Origin: JBFEYJ01 sp041563315
Lineage (GTDB): Bacteria > Pseudomonadota > Gammaproteobacteria > Thiohalomonadales > Thiohalomonadaceae
Direction of reading: 5' to 3'
DNA length: 64,000 nucleotides
Assembly: GCA_041563315.1 (NCBI GenBank)
Contig: JBFFNE010000002.1
Location: forward strand, 1-64,000
The notes beneath the pieces were generated by a model, which did not search any database, was not told the origin of the DNA, and saw only the letters and a list, made by a program, of their open reading frames with translations. The position numbers and the translations under genes are program-made. Positions 7,743 through 16,207 of the stretch are shown here, piece by piece (position 1 is the stretch's first letter; each line of letters starts with the position of its first letter).

Positions 7743-8960
7743 ATGAATGAGATTCAGGCACAAGGGCTCAGTGGACGGCGCATCCTGCTCGGTATCAGCG
7801 GAGGCATCGCCGCGTACAAGAGCGCTGAGATCGTGCGCCACTTGCGGCGGGCAGGGGCCGAAGTGCGGGTTGTGATGACCCGAGCCGCGGGTGAATTCAT
7901 TACCCCCATGACCCTGCAAGCCCTCTCTGGCCATCCGGTGCGCCAGGCACTGTTCGACCCGGAACACGAGGCGGCAATGGGCCACATCGAGTTGGCACGG
8001 TGGGCCGAACTGGTGCTGGTTGCGCCGGCCAGCGCTGATTTCATCGCCCGTTTTGTCGCGGGGATGGCGGATGACCTGCTGACGACACTGTGCCTGGCCA
8101 CCTCGGCGCCGATCATGCTGGCCCCGGCAATGAATCAACAGATGTGGCAGGCGGCAGCGACCCGTGCCAATGTGGCTACCCTGGAGCAGCGCGGGATAAA
8201 CCTTCTGGGGCCGGCCGAGGGGGAACAGGCATGCGGCGAGATCGGACCAGGGCGTATGCTGGAGCCGGTGGAACTGGTTGAAGCCTGTGTGCGGCAGTTC
8301 ACTGCGGGTCCGTTGTCGGGGCTTAGGGTAACGATTACCGCCGGGCCAACCCGTGAGGCGCTGGATCCGGTGCGATTCATCAGCAATCACAGCTCAGGCA
8401 AGATGGGGTTTGCTATCGCATCGGCGGCAGCATCCCTTGGCGCGAAGGTCAGGCTGGTGGCCGGACCAGTCGCCCTTGCCAGCCCGGCTGGGGTGGCAAG
8501 GGTTGATGTGGAGGATGCGGCCGGGATGCTCGAGGCAGTGCTGGCTGATCCGGGGGAGATCTTTATCGGCTGCGCGGCAGTGGCCGATTATCGGCCGGTT
8601 GCCGCGGCGCCGGAAAAAATAAAAAAACAGACCGAGCAGCTCAACATCGAGTTGGTGCGCAACCCGGACATTGTTGCGGCAGTGGCAGCCTTGCCAAACG
8701 CCCCCTTTACGGTCGGTTTCGCCGCCGAGACCGAGCAGTTGGAGACGTACGCCCGAGGGAAGCTTGTGGACAAGGGATTGGATATGATAGCCGCCAACTG
8801 GGTTGGCGATCGCGCCAAGGGCGGTGGGTTTGAGAGTGAAGACAATGCGTTGCAGCTGTTTTGGGATGGTGGTGATGTGGTATTGGAGTTTGCACCGAAA
8901 ACACGGTTGGCACTGCAGCTGATGACAATCATCGCCGAGCGTTATTTCGGTGCAAAATAA
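7743..8960 (+). CDS. coaBC: bifunctional phosphopantothenoylcysteine decarboxylase / synthetase
   Basis: This 405-residue fusion carries out two steps of coenzyme A synthesis: CTP-dependent joining of cysteine to 4'-phosphopantothenate (CoaB) and FMN-dependent decarboxylation (CoaC). The CoaC half (residues 1-190) has the flavoprotein start ILLGISGGIAAYKS and the substrate loop PAMNQQMW. The CoaB half begins near residue 195 with VTITAGPTREALDPVR, followed by ISNHSSGKMG. Length matches E. coli Dfp (406). The gene order coaBC-dut is conserved in Gammaproteobacteria. No gene-specific regulation is visible. Confidence 0.96.
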   Translation: MNEIQAQGLSGRRILLGISGGIAAYKSAEIVRHLRRAGAEVRVVMTRAAGEFITPMTLQALSGHPVRQALFDPEHEAAMGHIELARWAELVLVAPASADFIARFVAGMADDLLTTLCLATSAPIMLAPAMNQQMWQAAATRANVATLEQRGINLLGPAEGEQACGEIGPGRMLEPVELVEACVRQFTAGPLSGLRVTITAGPTREALDPVRFISNHSSGKMGFAIASAAASLGAKVRLVAGPVALASPAGVARVDVEDAAGMLEAVLADPGEIFIGCAAVADYRPVAAAPEKIKKQTEQLNIELVRNPDIVAAVAALPNAPFTVGFAAETEQLETYARGKLVDKGLDMIAANWVGDRAKGGGFESEDNALQLFWDGGDVVLEFAPKTRLALQLMTIIAERYFGAK

Positions 8961-8989
8961 TTCAAACGCAAGGATATCAGAACCTCGCT

Positions 8990-9445
8990 ATGCAAAATAT
9001 CGAACTGAAAATACTGGACCAGCGACTGGGCCATGAATTTCCCCTGCCGCACTATGCCACTGATGGTTCTGCGGGGATGGACCTGCGCGCCATGCTGGAG
9101 GAGCCGTTGGAGATTCCTCCTGGTGATACGCATCTCATTCCCACCGGGATCGCAATCCATATCGGCGACCCGGGGCTGGCTGCGATGCTGCTGCCACGTT
9201 CAGGGTTAGGTCACAAGAAAGGGATTGTGCTGGGTAATCTCGTGGGCCTGATCGACTCGGACTATCAGGGGCAGATCTTCGTCTCCTGCTGGAATCGTAG
9301 CGCTGAATCTTTCACGGTGCAGGTTGGCGAGCGCATCGCACAAATGGTGTTCGTTCCTGTAGTACAGGCAGAATTCTCTATCGTGGAGGAATTCCATGGC
9401 AGCGTTAGAGGCGAAGGTGGTTTCGGGCATACCGGCAAGCACTGA
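8990..9445 (+). CDS. dut: deoxyuridine 5'-triphosphate nucleotidohydrolase
   Basis: This 151-residue trimeric dUTPase converts dUTP to dUMP and pyrophosphate, keeping uracil out of DNA. All five motifs are present in order: GSAGMDLRA, LLPRSGLGHKKGI, GLIDSDYQGQI, ERIAQMVF and the C-terminal RGEGGFGHTG arm. Length equals E. coli Dut (151). It follows coaBC after 29 bases and is followed by algC after 121. Confidence 0.97.
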   Translation: MQNIELKILDQRLGHEFPLPHYATDGSAGMDLRAMLEEPLEIPPGDTHLIPTGIAIHIGDPGLAAMLLPRSGLGHKKGIVLGNLVGLIDSDYQGQIFVSCWNRSAESFTVQVGERIAQMVFVPVVQAEFSIVEEFHGSVRGEGGFGHTGKH

Positions 9446-9566
9446 CTCGTGTATCAAGCTCCATGACAAGGGGAAGATACGATGAGATTGTATGCATGAT
9501 CGGACCTTTTGTCCGCAGGATAAGCGGCAGGACGGTTATCTTGATGACGACAGAAGTCGTTGCCCA

Positions 9567-10946
9567 ATGAGCTTGATTTCAGCCTCGATTTTCCGTTCCT
9601 ACGATATTCGCGGCATTGTGGACCGCGACCTGAATGAAGCGGTTATCGAGGAGATCGGACGTGCGATAGGCAGCGAGGCGCGCTCACGTGGCGTTTCCAT
9701 GCTGGTACTCGGGCGTGACGGCAGGCTCTCCGGTGAAAGCCTGCAACGAGCGCTTTGTCAGGGGCTGCTTCTTACAGGCGTTGAGGTCATCGATATCGGC
9801 TGTGTGCCGACACCGCTGCTCTATTTTTCAGCACACGAACTGGCCGGGGGCAGCGGCTTGATGCTGACCGGGAGCCACAATCCACCCGAATACAATGGCA
9901 TCAAGATCATGCTCGCAGGGGAGACCCTTTTCGGTGATGCGATTCAGGATCTTTACCGCAGGACGACGCAACAGGATTACTGTCACGGTAGCGGCGTGTG
10001 CAGGCAAGAGGATGTCCGCGAGGAGTATTTGCATCGCCTTTCCGGCAGGATGACACTTGGAAGGCCGCTCAAGGTGGTCGTTGATGGCGGCAACGGGGTT
10101 GCTGGACTGACTGCGCCGGCATTGCTGACCCGCTTGGGTTGCGAGGTGATAGAGCTCTATTGCGAGGTGGATGGGCATTTTCCTCACCATCATCCTGATC
10201 CCAGCCAACCTGGCAACCTGCAGGCGCTGATTGAGGCGGTGGCGGAGCAGCAGGCTGATATCGGCTTGGCCTTTGATGGTGATGGTGATCGGCTCGGCGT
10301 CGTCTCTTGCCGTGGCGAGATCATCTGGCCGGATCGGCTGTTGATGTTGTTTGCTCGCGACCTGCTTCGTCGCCACCCGGGCGCCGAAGTGATTTTTGAC
10401 ATAAAATGCAGCCGCAATCTGGCCAAGGTGATTGCGCAGTCTGGGGGACGTCCCGAGATGTGGTGTACCGGCCATTCTCAGCTAAAGGCCCGTATGCAGG
10501 AACGCGGTGCGTTGTTGGCAGGGGAGATGAGTGGCCACCTTTTTCTCAAGGAGGGATGGTATGGCTTTGATGATGCACTCTATGCTGCTGCACGCCTGCT
10601 TGAGTTATTGGCTGCCGCGGGTAAAGACTGCGGGTCGCTCTTTGCTGATTTGCCAGATATGGTGAATACCCCGGAGTTACACGTGACAATGGCTGAGGGA
10701 GAGCATTTTTCCTTTATGAGCAGGCTGATGAGGCAGCACCATCAATTCGCTGGGGCTGAGTTGACGACCATCGACGGGTTGCGGGTGGACTATGAGGATG
10801 GCTGGGGACTGATCCGTGCCTCCAATACCACCCCGGCACTGGTTCTGCGTTTTGAGGCCGAGAGCGAAGCGGCCATGTGCCGTATTCAAAATGAATTCAA
10901 ACAGTTGATGCTACAGCTGGAACCTGAACTATCTATACCGTTTTAG
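9567..10946 (+). CDS. algC: phosphomannomutase/phosphoglucomutase
   Basis: From ATG 9567 the protein has 459 residues, near the 463 of Pseudomonas AlgC, and starts MSLISASIFRSYDIRG. It interconverts hexose 1- and 6-phosphates for surface polysaccharide and LPS precursors. The phosphoserine loop is LTGSHNPPEYNG, the metal loop is FDGDGDRLG and the sugar-binding loop is GEMSGHLF. The reading frame is open back to ATG 9492, which would add 25 residues with no counterpart in the family; neither start has a strong ribosome binding site. The coaBC-dut-algC-argB order is that of P. aeruginosa. Confidence 0.93.
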   Translation: MSLISASIFRSYDIRGIVDRDLNEAVIEEIGRAIGSEARSRGVSMLVLGRDGRLSGESLQRALCQGLLLTGVEVIDIGCVPTPLLYFSAHELAGGSGLMLTGSHNPPEYNGIKIMLAGETLFGDAIQDLYRRTTQQDYCHGSGVCRQEDVREEYLHRLSGRMTLGRPLKVVVDGGNGVAGLTAPALLTRLGCEVIELYCEVDGHFPHHHPDPSQPGNLQALIEAVAEQQADIGLAFDGDGDRLGVVSCRGEIIWPDRLLMLFARDLLRRHPGAEVIFDIKCSRNLAKVIAQSGGRPEMWCTGHSQLKARMQERGALLAGEMSGHLFLKEGWYGFDDALYAAARLLELLAAAGKDCGSLFADLPDMVNTPELHVTMAEGEHFSFMSRLMRQHHQFAGAELTTIDGLRVDYEDGWGLIRASNTTPALVLRFEAESEAAMCRIQNEFKQLMLQLEPELSIPF

Positions 10947-10958
10947 AAAAGGACTGTC

Positions 10959-11858
10959 ATGAGCCTGGATCTTGATACCGCAATGAGCAATGCACGCGTA
11001 CTGAGTGAGGCGCTGCCCTATATCCGCCGTTTCTCAGGAAAGACCATCGTCATCAAGTACGGCGGAAACGCGATGACCGAGGAGTCGCTGAAGAACGGTT
11101 TTGCCCGGGATGTGGTGCTACTTAAACTGGTTGGGCTGAATCCTGTAGTGGTGCACGGTGGCGGCCCGCAGATCGGTGAACTGTTGAAGCGCCTTGGCAA
11201 GGAGAGCCAATTTATCGAAGGGATGCGGGTGACGGACCGCGAAACCATGGATGTGGTGCAGATGGTGCTCGGCGGGCTGGTGAACAAGGAAATCGTCTCC
11301 CTTATTAACCAGCAAGGCGGCAAGGCGGTAGGACTCACCGGCAAAGATGCGGATTTTATTCGTGCCCGCCAGCTGAAATTCAAGCGTAACGCCCCCGAGA
11401 TGAGCACACCGGAGATCATCGACATCGGTCATGTGGGCGAGGTCGACGAGATCAACGGCGCCGTGGTAGATATGTTGATGCACGGGGATTTTATCCCGGT
11501 AATCGCCCCAATCGGTGTCGGCGCCGATGGTCAGTCCTATAACATCAACGCCGATGTGGTTGCAGGAAAACTGGCCGAGTGTCTAAACGCGGAAAAACTG
11601 ATTCTATTGACCAATACACCGGGCTTACTGGACAAAGAAGGAAAGGTGTTGACCGGCCTGAGCAGTATCAAGGTAGATGAACTGATCTCCGATGGGACGA
11701 TATACGGCGGCATGCTACCGAAGATTCGTTGCGCACTGGAAGCGGTGCATGCTGGAGTGCGCAGTGCGCATATTATTGACGGTCGGGTGGAGCACGCCCT
11801 GCTACTTGAGATCTTTACCAACGAGGGTGTCGGCACCCTGATTCAGAATGCCGAGTAG
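10959..11858 (+). CDS. argB: acetylglutamate kinase
   Basis: This 299-residue enzyme phosphorylates N-acetylglutamate in the second step of arginine synthesis. Typical segments are VIKYGGNAM (ATP binding), VVVHGGGPQIGELLKRLG (substrate binding) and NINADVVAGKLAECLNAEKL. A long N-terminal helix before the kinase core (residues 1-30, beginning MSLDLDTAMSNARVL) is the mark of the hexameric, arginine-inhibited type. It follows algC after 12 bases and precedes slmA after 8, so co-transcription is likely. Confidence 0.97.
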   Translation: MSLDLDTAMSNARVLSEALPYIRRFSGKTIVIKYGGNAMTEESLKNGFARDVVLLKLVGLNPVVVHGGGPQIGELLKRLGKESQFIEGMRVTDRETMDVVQMVLGGLVNKEIVSLINQQGGKAVGLTGKDADFIRARQLKFKRNAPEMSTPEIIDIGHVGEVDEINGAVVDMLMHGDFIPVIAPIGVGADGQSYNINADVVAGKLAECLNAEKLILLTNTPGLLDKEGKVLTGLSSIKVDELISDGTIYGGMLPKIRCALEAVHAGVRSAHIIDGRVEHALLLEIFTNEGVGTLIQNAE

Positions 11859-11866
11859 GGGAGCAC

Positions 11867-12469
11867 ATGAGCGAAAATAAGAAAGACAAGCCGTCAAGGC
11901 GCCAACAAATCCTAGAGGCACTGGCGCACGAACTGGAAAAAAGTCCGGGGGAGCGTATCACTACGGCAGGCCTGGCTCGTGCCGTGGGTGTGTCGGAGGC
12001 GGCCTTGTATCGTCATTTTCCCAGTAAGGCAAAGATGTTCGAGGGGCTCATCGAATTTATTGAAGAGACAGTGTTCGGTCTGATTAACCGAATTCTGGCT
12101 GATGAGAGGAGCTGTGCCGGACGATGTGAGAAGATCATGATGGTGCTGCTGGGCTTTTCGGCGCGAAACCCGGGCATCAGCCGTATTCTCATGGGGGATG
12201 CACTTACCGGTGAGACGGAACGATTGCGCCAGCGTATCGGTCAGTTTTTCGACCGCATCGAAACGCAGTTCAAGCAGATCTTGCGGGAGGGCGAACTGGC
12301 GGGACAGCTGGAGGGACGGCAGAATGTGGCGGCGACAGCCAATCTGCTGCTGGCCGTCGCGGAGGGGAGAATGAACCAGTATGTCCGCAGCAGCTTCAAA
12401 AAATCGCCATTGGCTGAATGGGAAGAGCAATGGTCGTTACTGTCGCGGATTATCTTTCGTGCAGGCTAG
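11867..12469 (+). CDS. slmA: nucleoid occlusion factor SlmA (TetR family)
   Basis: This 200-residue TetR-fold DNA-binding protein blocks FtsZ ring assembly over the nucleoid. The helix-turn-helix lies at about residues 32-52 (TTAGLARAVGVSEAALYRHF), followed by the family segment PSKAKMFEGLIEFIE and the C-terminal AEGRMNQYVRSSFKKSP. Length fits E. coli SlmA (198). In E. coli slmA lies between dut and pyrE; here algC and argB are inserted and pyrE lies 2.2 kb farther on. GGGGAGC precedes the ATG by six bases. Confidence 0.95.
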   Translation: MSENKKDKPSRRQQILEALAHELEKSPGERITTAGLARAVGVSEAALYRHFPSKAKMFEGLIEFIEETVFGLINRILADERSCAGRCEKIMMVLLGFSARNPGISRILMGDALTGETERLRQRIGQFFDRIETQFKQILREGELAGQLEGRQNVAATANLLLAVAEGRMNQYVRSSFKKSPLAEWEEQWSLLSRIIFRAG

Positions 12470-12612
12470 AGGCTAAACAGCGAGATTTCTTGCTGCCGTG
12501 AGCGATGCCCTCGGCGTCTACGCTGACGAAGACTCACGCAGCCAAAGCATGCGCCTTGGTAGGAAACCGCTCCCGTGAAGGGAATGGCTGCCTCGTCTGC
12601 AATCGTCCCGTA

Positions 12613-13257
12613 TTATTCCGCTACGTTCCCTTTGAGTTCGCGAAAACGTGCGATATCGGCGTCATACTTATCGATAAGCGCCTGCCTCTCTTTTTCTTTC
12701 GAGGCCGCATAGTTCTGCTTGTTGGCGAGCTGCTGTTCCAGGTTGTTGATATCCTCCTGGGTGCGTTCTGGCAACGGCTTACCTTGGCGCTTGAGTTTCT
12801 CGGCAAGCGATTTCTCATGCTTCAGCTTGCTCTGAAGTTGGTCGATGGTAATGCGGGTTATCTCAAGATTGGCATCGATGGCGACAATTTTTCGCTCACG
12901 TGAGCGGACGATATCTTCCTCACTGAGGAAGGTGGCGAGCAACACACGATCATGGATGGCCTGTTCCTTGCGGCGCTCCTCTTCCTCTTTAATGTGTGCC
13001 TGTTCTGCCTCTTTTTGACGCAGTCGTTCTTCGCGCTCCTCTCGGGTCAGAGCGCGTTCGTTAATCTCTGTGGTGATACCGCGTTTGTTAATTGTACGGT
13101 TTTCCGCCTGGGAGTACTCTGGAGGGACGGCATTGCCACATTCGCGGACGCCATCTTTGTTGGTCCAGCACTTGATGGCAGCGTGGACATTCAATGGCAG
13201 CAACGTCGCTGTACCGTAAACGAAAGATAAAAGCAGGGCTCTGTTTAGTGATTTCAT
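12613..13257 (-). CDS. secreted DUF4124-like protein with coiled coil, function unknown
   Basis: This 214-residue protein has a signal peptide (MKSLNRALLLSFVYGTATLL, cleavage after VHA near residue 27). A short N-terminal domain follows, with the pattern AIKCWTNKDGVRECGNAVPP that recalls DUF4124: a tryptophan, a DGxR turn and a CGNAVPP end with two cysteines able to form a disulfide. The remainder, residues 70-210, is very rich in E, K, R and Q and should form a long coiled coil. It is probably periplasmic. It stands alone, convergent with slmA. The function is unknown. Confidence 0.75.
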   Translation of the reverse strand: MKSLNRALLLSFVYGTATLLPLNVHAAIKCWTNKDGVRECGNAVPPEYSQAENRTINKRGITTEINERALTREEREERLRQKEAEQAHIKEEEERRKEQAIHDRVLLATFLSEEDIVRSRERKIVAIDANLEITRITIDQLQSKLKHEKSLAEKLKRQGKPLPERTQEDINNLEQQLANKQNYAASKEKERQALIDKYDADIARFRELKGNVAE

Positions 13258-13332
13258 TGTGCTCGTCCATTCCTGCGGCTTAACAATTGGACACAGTATA
13301 CTGAGACTTTAGGTCAATTTCATAGGTACATC

Positions 13333-14088
13333 GTGATCCCTCTCGAACAGGTGGTGTTGTTTCTGTTATCCCTGGTGGCCAATGCTTTTTCCGCGTTTGC
13401 CGGTGGTGGTGCGGGTTTACTGCAGCTTCCTGTGTTGATCTTTCTCGGTCTTCCCTTTGCCATTGCCCTGGCCACACATAAAGTCGCGACGGTTGCGCTG
13501 GGTGTTGGAGCGACGCTGAGGCACCTGCGGCAGAACACGCTTGAGCGAGCTTTTGTGGTGTTTATCCTGGTTTGTGGTCTGCCCGGAGTCGTACTCGGGG
13601 CCAGTGTGGTACTGCATCTGCCGGATCGCGGCGCGCAGATTGCGCTGGGCTGTCTTACTATCTCGCTCGGCCTCTACTCCTGGTTCAGCCCGCAACTGGG
13701 GAAGGCGTTTGCTCCGCGTAACCGCGATGGCAAGGGGATGGTGCTGGGCGGGATGGCCCTTTTTGCCATCGGCGTGCTTAACGGTTCACTGACCTCGGGG
13801 ACGGGGCTGTTCGTCACCTTGTGGCTGGTACGTTGGTTCGGGCTCGACTATCAACGTGCTGTGGCTTACACCCTGGTGCTGGTGGGGGTTTTCTGGAACG
13901 GTAGCGGTGCGCTGACACTGGGACTACTGGGTGAAATCAAGTGGGAGTGGTTGCCGGCACTGTTGCTGGGTTCCTTTTTTGGTGGCTATCTCGGTGCACA
14001 CCTGGCCATCGCTAAGGGTAATCAGGCAATCAAACGGGTGTTTGAGGTGGTGACCATTGTTGTTGGAGTGAAGCTGATTATCGGGTAA
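13333..14088 (+). CDS. TauE/SafE family membrane permease
   Basis: This 251-residue protein has about eight hydrophobic helices and the inverted-repeat layout of the TauE/SafE family (family members export sulfite, sulfoacetate or related anions). A first-half motif GGGAGLLQLPVLIFLGLPF and its second-half counterpart LTSGTGLFVTLWLVRWFGL are typical. The start is GTG at 13333 (MIPLEQVVLFL); no ATG is available nearby. Neighbours do not reveal the substrate. A role in sulfur-anion export is an inference from family and organism type. Confidence 0.82.
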   Translation: MIPLEQVVLFLLSLVANAFSAFAGGGAGLLQLPVLIFLGLPFAIALATHKVATVALGVGATLRHLRQNTLERAFVVFILVCGLPGVVLGASVVLHLPDRGAQIALGCLTISLGLYSWFSPQLGKAFAPRNRDGKGMVLGGMALFAIGVLNGSLTSGTGLFVTLWLVRWFGLDYQRAVAYTLVLVGVFWNGSGALTLGLLGEIKWEWLPALLLGSFFGGYLGAHLAIAKGNQAIKRVFEVVTIVVGVKLIIG

Positions 14089-14096
14089 TGGGGGCC

Positions 14097-14351
14097 TTAC
14101 GCCGATGTGGCTATTTCCAGGGCGACCAGTGTTTGCAGGGCCTCTTCACGGCTGTTGCCGCAGGTGTGCGGATCGGCAGTATAACTGCGACATACGGTTG
14201 GTCGGCTCGATTGGCCGAACAGCCGGCAGTGATTTTGTGCATCAAGCTGAATGCAACGTGCACCCGCGATCTTTCCCTGCAGCATACCTGGTATGGGGGA
14301 GCTGATAGACGGAGCTATGCAGCAGGCGCCACAACCGGGACGGCATTTCAT
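14097..14351 (-). CDS. YkgJ family cysteine-cluster protein
   Basis: This 84-residue protein has the YkgJ/UPF0153 metal-binding pattern: CRPGCGACC near the start, then ARCIQLDAQNHCRLF, RPTVCRSY and PHTCG, with eight cysteines in the usual spacing. The family is proposed to bind zinc or an iron-sulfur cluster; the exact role is unknown. The gene ends nine bases from the convergent TauE-type gene and lies 13 bases after a small unknown gene on the same strand, so the two may share a transcript from the pyrE side. Confidence 0.85.
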   Translation of the reverse strand: MKCRPGCGACCIAPSISSPIPGMLQGKIAGARCIQLDAQNHCRLFGQSSRPTVCRSYTADPHTCGNSREEALQTLVALEIATSA

Positions 14352-14364
14352 AATTCGACAGCTC

Positions 14365-14604
14365 CTAGGTGAGCCAGTGCACGAGGTAATACAGCATGAA
14401 CCCTTCTGAGGAGCGGGACGGGCCGATCACCTTGGCTGCGTAGAGATCTTTTGTGTCATCGGCGGCATTGATGGCCTGCTCGACGCTGTCGTAGACGGTA
14501 ACGCAGTTATCGGGAAATCGGCTTCGGTGTTTACGCGGCGTGTAGATCACCGCATAGTGCTCCTGCACCAGGTTGGTTTGGGCGTCCCTCGTCGGTAACG
14601 GCAT
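14365..14604 (-). CDS. small conserved-looking protein of unknown function
   Basis: From ATG 14604 this is a 79-residue protein starting MPLPTRDAQTNLVQEHYAVI and ending MLYYLVHWLT. GGGAGA lies eight bases before the start. A longer open frame to 14691 would overlap pyrE and is less likely. The composition is that of a compact alpha/beta protein (YAVIYTPRK, CVTVYDSVEQAI, YAAKVIGPSRSSEG); no signal peptide or motif is present. It lies 25 bases after pyrE and 13 before the YkgJ-type gene, so it is probably in their transcript. I do not recognise a family. Confidence 0.7.
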   Translation of the reverse strand: MPLPTRDAQTNLVQEHYAVIYTPRKHRSRFPDNCVTVYDSVEQAINAADDTKDLYAAKVIGPSRSSEGFMLYYLVHWLT

Positions 14605-14629
14605 CGCGCTCTCCCGGGTTAGGTCCAGC

Positions 14630-15271
14630 TCACACGCCGTAGCGGCTGCGATAGGCCTGGATTGCTTGCAGGTGCTCGCCCATGGCGGCATCCTTCTTAA
14701 GGTATTCCATCAGGTCGCTGAGGTTGATGATACTGGCAACCTTGAGGCCAAAATTCTGTTCCACCTCCTGGATCGCCGACAATTCACCCTTGCCTTTTTC
14801 CTGACGATCGAGGGCGATAACCACACCGGAGGCGGTGGCGCCGGCAGTCGCAATGATCTCCATCGCTTCGCCGATGGCGGTGCCAGCGGTGATCACATCA
14901 TCGATGATCAGGATACGCCCCTGCAGAGAGGCGCCAACGATGTTACCGCCCTCGCCGTGGTCCTTGGCCTCCTTGCGGTTGAAGCAGTAGGGGACGTTGC
15001 GTCGGTACCGGTCATACAGGGCCACCGCCGTAGTGGCGGCCAGCGGGATCCCCTTGTAGGCTGGCCCGAACAGGGTGTCGAATTCGATGCCCGAATCCTG
15101 GATCGCCGCTGCGTAGAAACGACTTAGACGGGTGAGGTGTTCGCCGGTGTTGAACAGTCCGGCATTGAAGAAGTAGGGGCTGATGCGGCCGGACTTGAGC
15201 GTGAATTGGCCAAAGCGGAGTACCTGATTTTCGATGGCAAATTCGATGAATTCCCGCTTGTAGTCCTGCAT
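14630..15271 (-). CDS. pyrE: orotate phosphoribosyltransferase
   Basis: This 213-residue enzyme (same length as E. coli PyrE) joins orotate to PRPP to form OMP in pyrimidine synthesis. The PRPP loop is RILIIDDVITAGTAIGEA and the flexible loop NRKEAKDHGEGGNIVG carries the catalytic lysines. The N-terminal half has LRFGQFTLKSGRISPYFFNAG. It is divergent from the exonuclease gene at 15405, as pyrE and crc are neighbours in Pseudomonas. The pyrB group lies 18 kb away, so pyrimidine genes are split. Confidence 0.97.
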   Translation of the reverse strand: MQDYKREFIEFAIENQVLRFGQFTLKSGRISPYFFNAGLFNTGEHLTRLSRFYAAAIQDSGIEFDTLFGPAYKGIPLAATTAVALYDRYRRNVPYCFNRKEAKDHGEGGNIVGASLQGRILIIDDVITAGTAIGEAMEIIATAGATASGVVIALDRQEKGKGELSAIQEVEQNFGLKVASIINLSDLMEYLKKDAAMGEHLQAIQAYRSRYGV

Positions 15272-15404
15272 GCTGGCAAACTCCGTCTGTCTGTGATTTG
15301 GAAAGGGGGCCTATTGTAGCAGCGGCACCCCGGTGGTGCACCGTGCCTTTCCTGTCGAGTTTGGGTATGCTTTGGCGCCGTGTCGAGCCAACAGCGAGAA
15401 AAGC

Positions 15405-16196
15405 ATGCGAATCATCACCGCCAACCTTAATGGTATCCGCTCCGCCGCCAAAAAGGGTTTTTTTGAGTGGATGGTGGCACAACAACCGGATGTGCTGTGT
15501 GTCCAGGAGACCAAGGCACAGGAGCACCAGCTCGAGGCCGAACTGCATTTCCCCCGGGGATATCACGCCTACTTCTGCGATGCGCAGAAGAAGGGTTATT
15601 CCGGCGTGGCCATCTACAGCCGGAAGATACCCGATAAGGTTACCTGCGGGCTGGGCGAGGGGTTCGAGGATATGGATGCGGAGGGGCGCTTCATTCAGGC
15701 CGACTTTCAGACAGCGGGCGGCAAGCTGTCGCTGATCTCGCTCTATCTGCCTTCCGGTTCATCAGGGGATGAGCGCCAGCAGGTGAAATTCAGCTTCATG
15801 GAGCGGTTCGAGGAGCGGTTGAAGAAGATGCGACGCCAACACCGGGAGTTCATTATCTGCGGCGACTGGAATATCGTGCACAAGGAGATCGACATCAGGA
15901 ACTTCAAGTCCAACCAGAAGAACTCCGGCTGCCTCCCTGAGGAGCGCGCCTGGTTGGATAAGCTGTACGGACCGATGGGGTATGTGGATGCTTTTCGTGT
16001 GGTCGATAAGCGGCCGGAACAATATACCTGGTGGTCAAACCGGGGGCAGGCCTGGGCCAAAAATGTGGGGTGGCGTATCGATTATCAGGTGATCACACCA
16101 GGGCTGGGGGACACAGTCAAAACGGCCAGCATCTACAAGGATGAGCGTTTTTCGGATCACGCTCCTCTTATCATGGATTATGCGCTCGAACTTTGA
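15405..16196 (+). CDS. exonuclease III family enzyme, Crc-like with intact active site
   Basis: From ATG 15405 this is a 263-residue endonuclease/exonuclease/phosphatase-fold protein starting MRIITANLNGIRSAAKKGFF. The catalytic set of exonuclease III is complete: E35 in VQETK, D154 and N156 in CGDWNI, D251 and H252 in SDHAPL, plus RIDYQ. It should therefore cut DNA at abasic sites. Its overall sequence (LPSGSSGDERQQVKF, PEERAWLDKLYG, GWRIDYQVITPGL) resembles Pseudomonas Crc, which as I recall has lost these residues. The frame extends to 15333, but the family starts at MRI. It is divergent from pyrE, as crc is. Confidence 0.88.
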   Translation: MRIITANLNGIRSAAKKGFFEWMVAQQPDVLCVQETKAQEHQLEAELHFPRGYHAYFCDAQKKGYSGVAIYSRKIPDKVTCGLGEGFEDMDAEGRFIQADFQTAGGKLSLISLYLPSGSSGDERQQVKFSFMERFEERLKKMRRQHREFIICGDWNIVHKEIDIRNFKSNQKNSGCLPEERAWLDKLYGPMGYVDAFRVVDKRPEQYTWWSNRGQAWAKNVGWRIDYQVITPGLGDTVKTASIYKDERFSDHAPLIMDYALEL

Positions 16197-16207
16197 GCAG
16201 GTAATGG

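Noticed and set aside
7563..8390. Long open frame of 275 codons on the minus strand across coaBC
   Set aside because: It is the opposite strand of coaBC and the palindromic element, and its product is rich in H, Q, R, P without any motif; coaBC is certain.
9492..9566. N-terminal extension of AlgC from ATG 9492
   Set aside because: The 25 added residues are charged, have no counterpart in the family, and the enzyme fold begins at SIFRSYDIRG.
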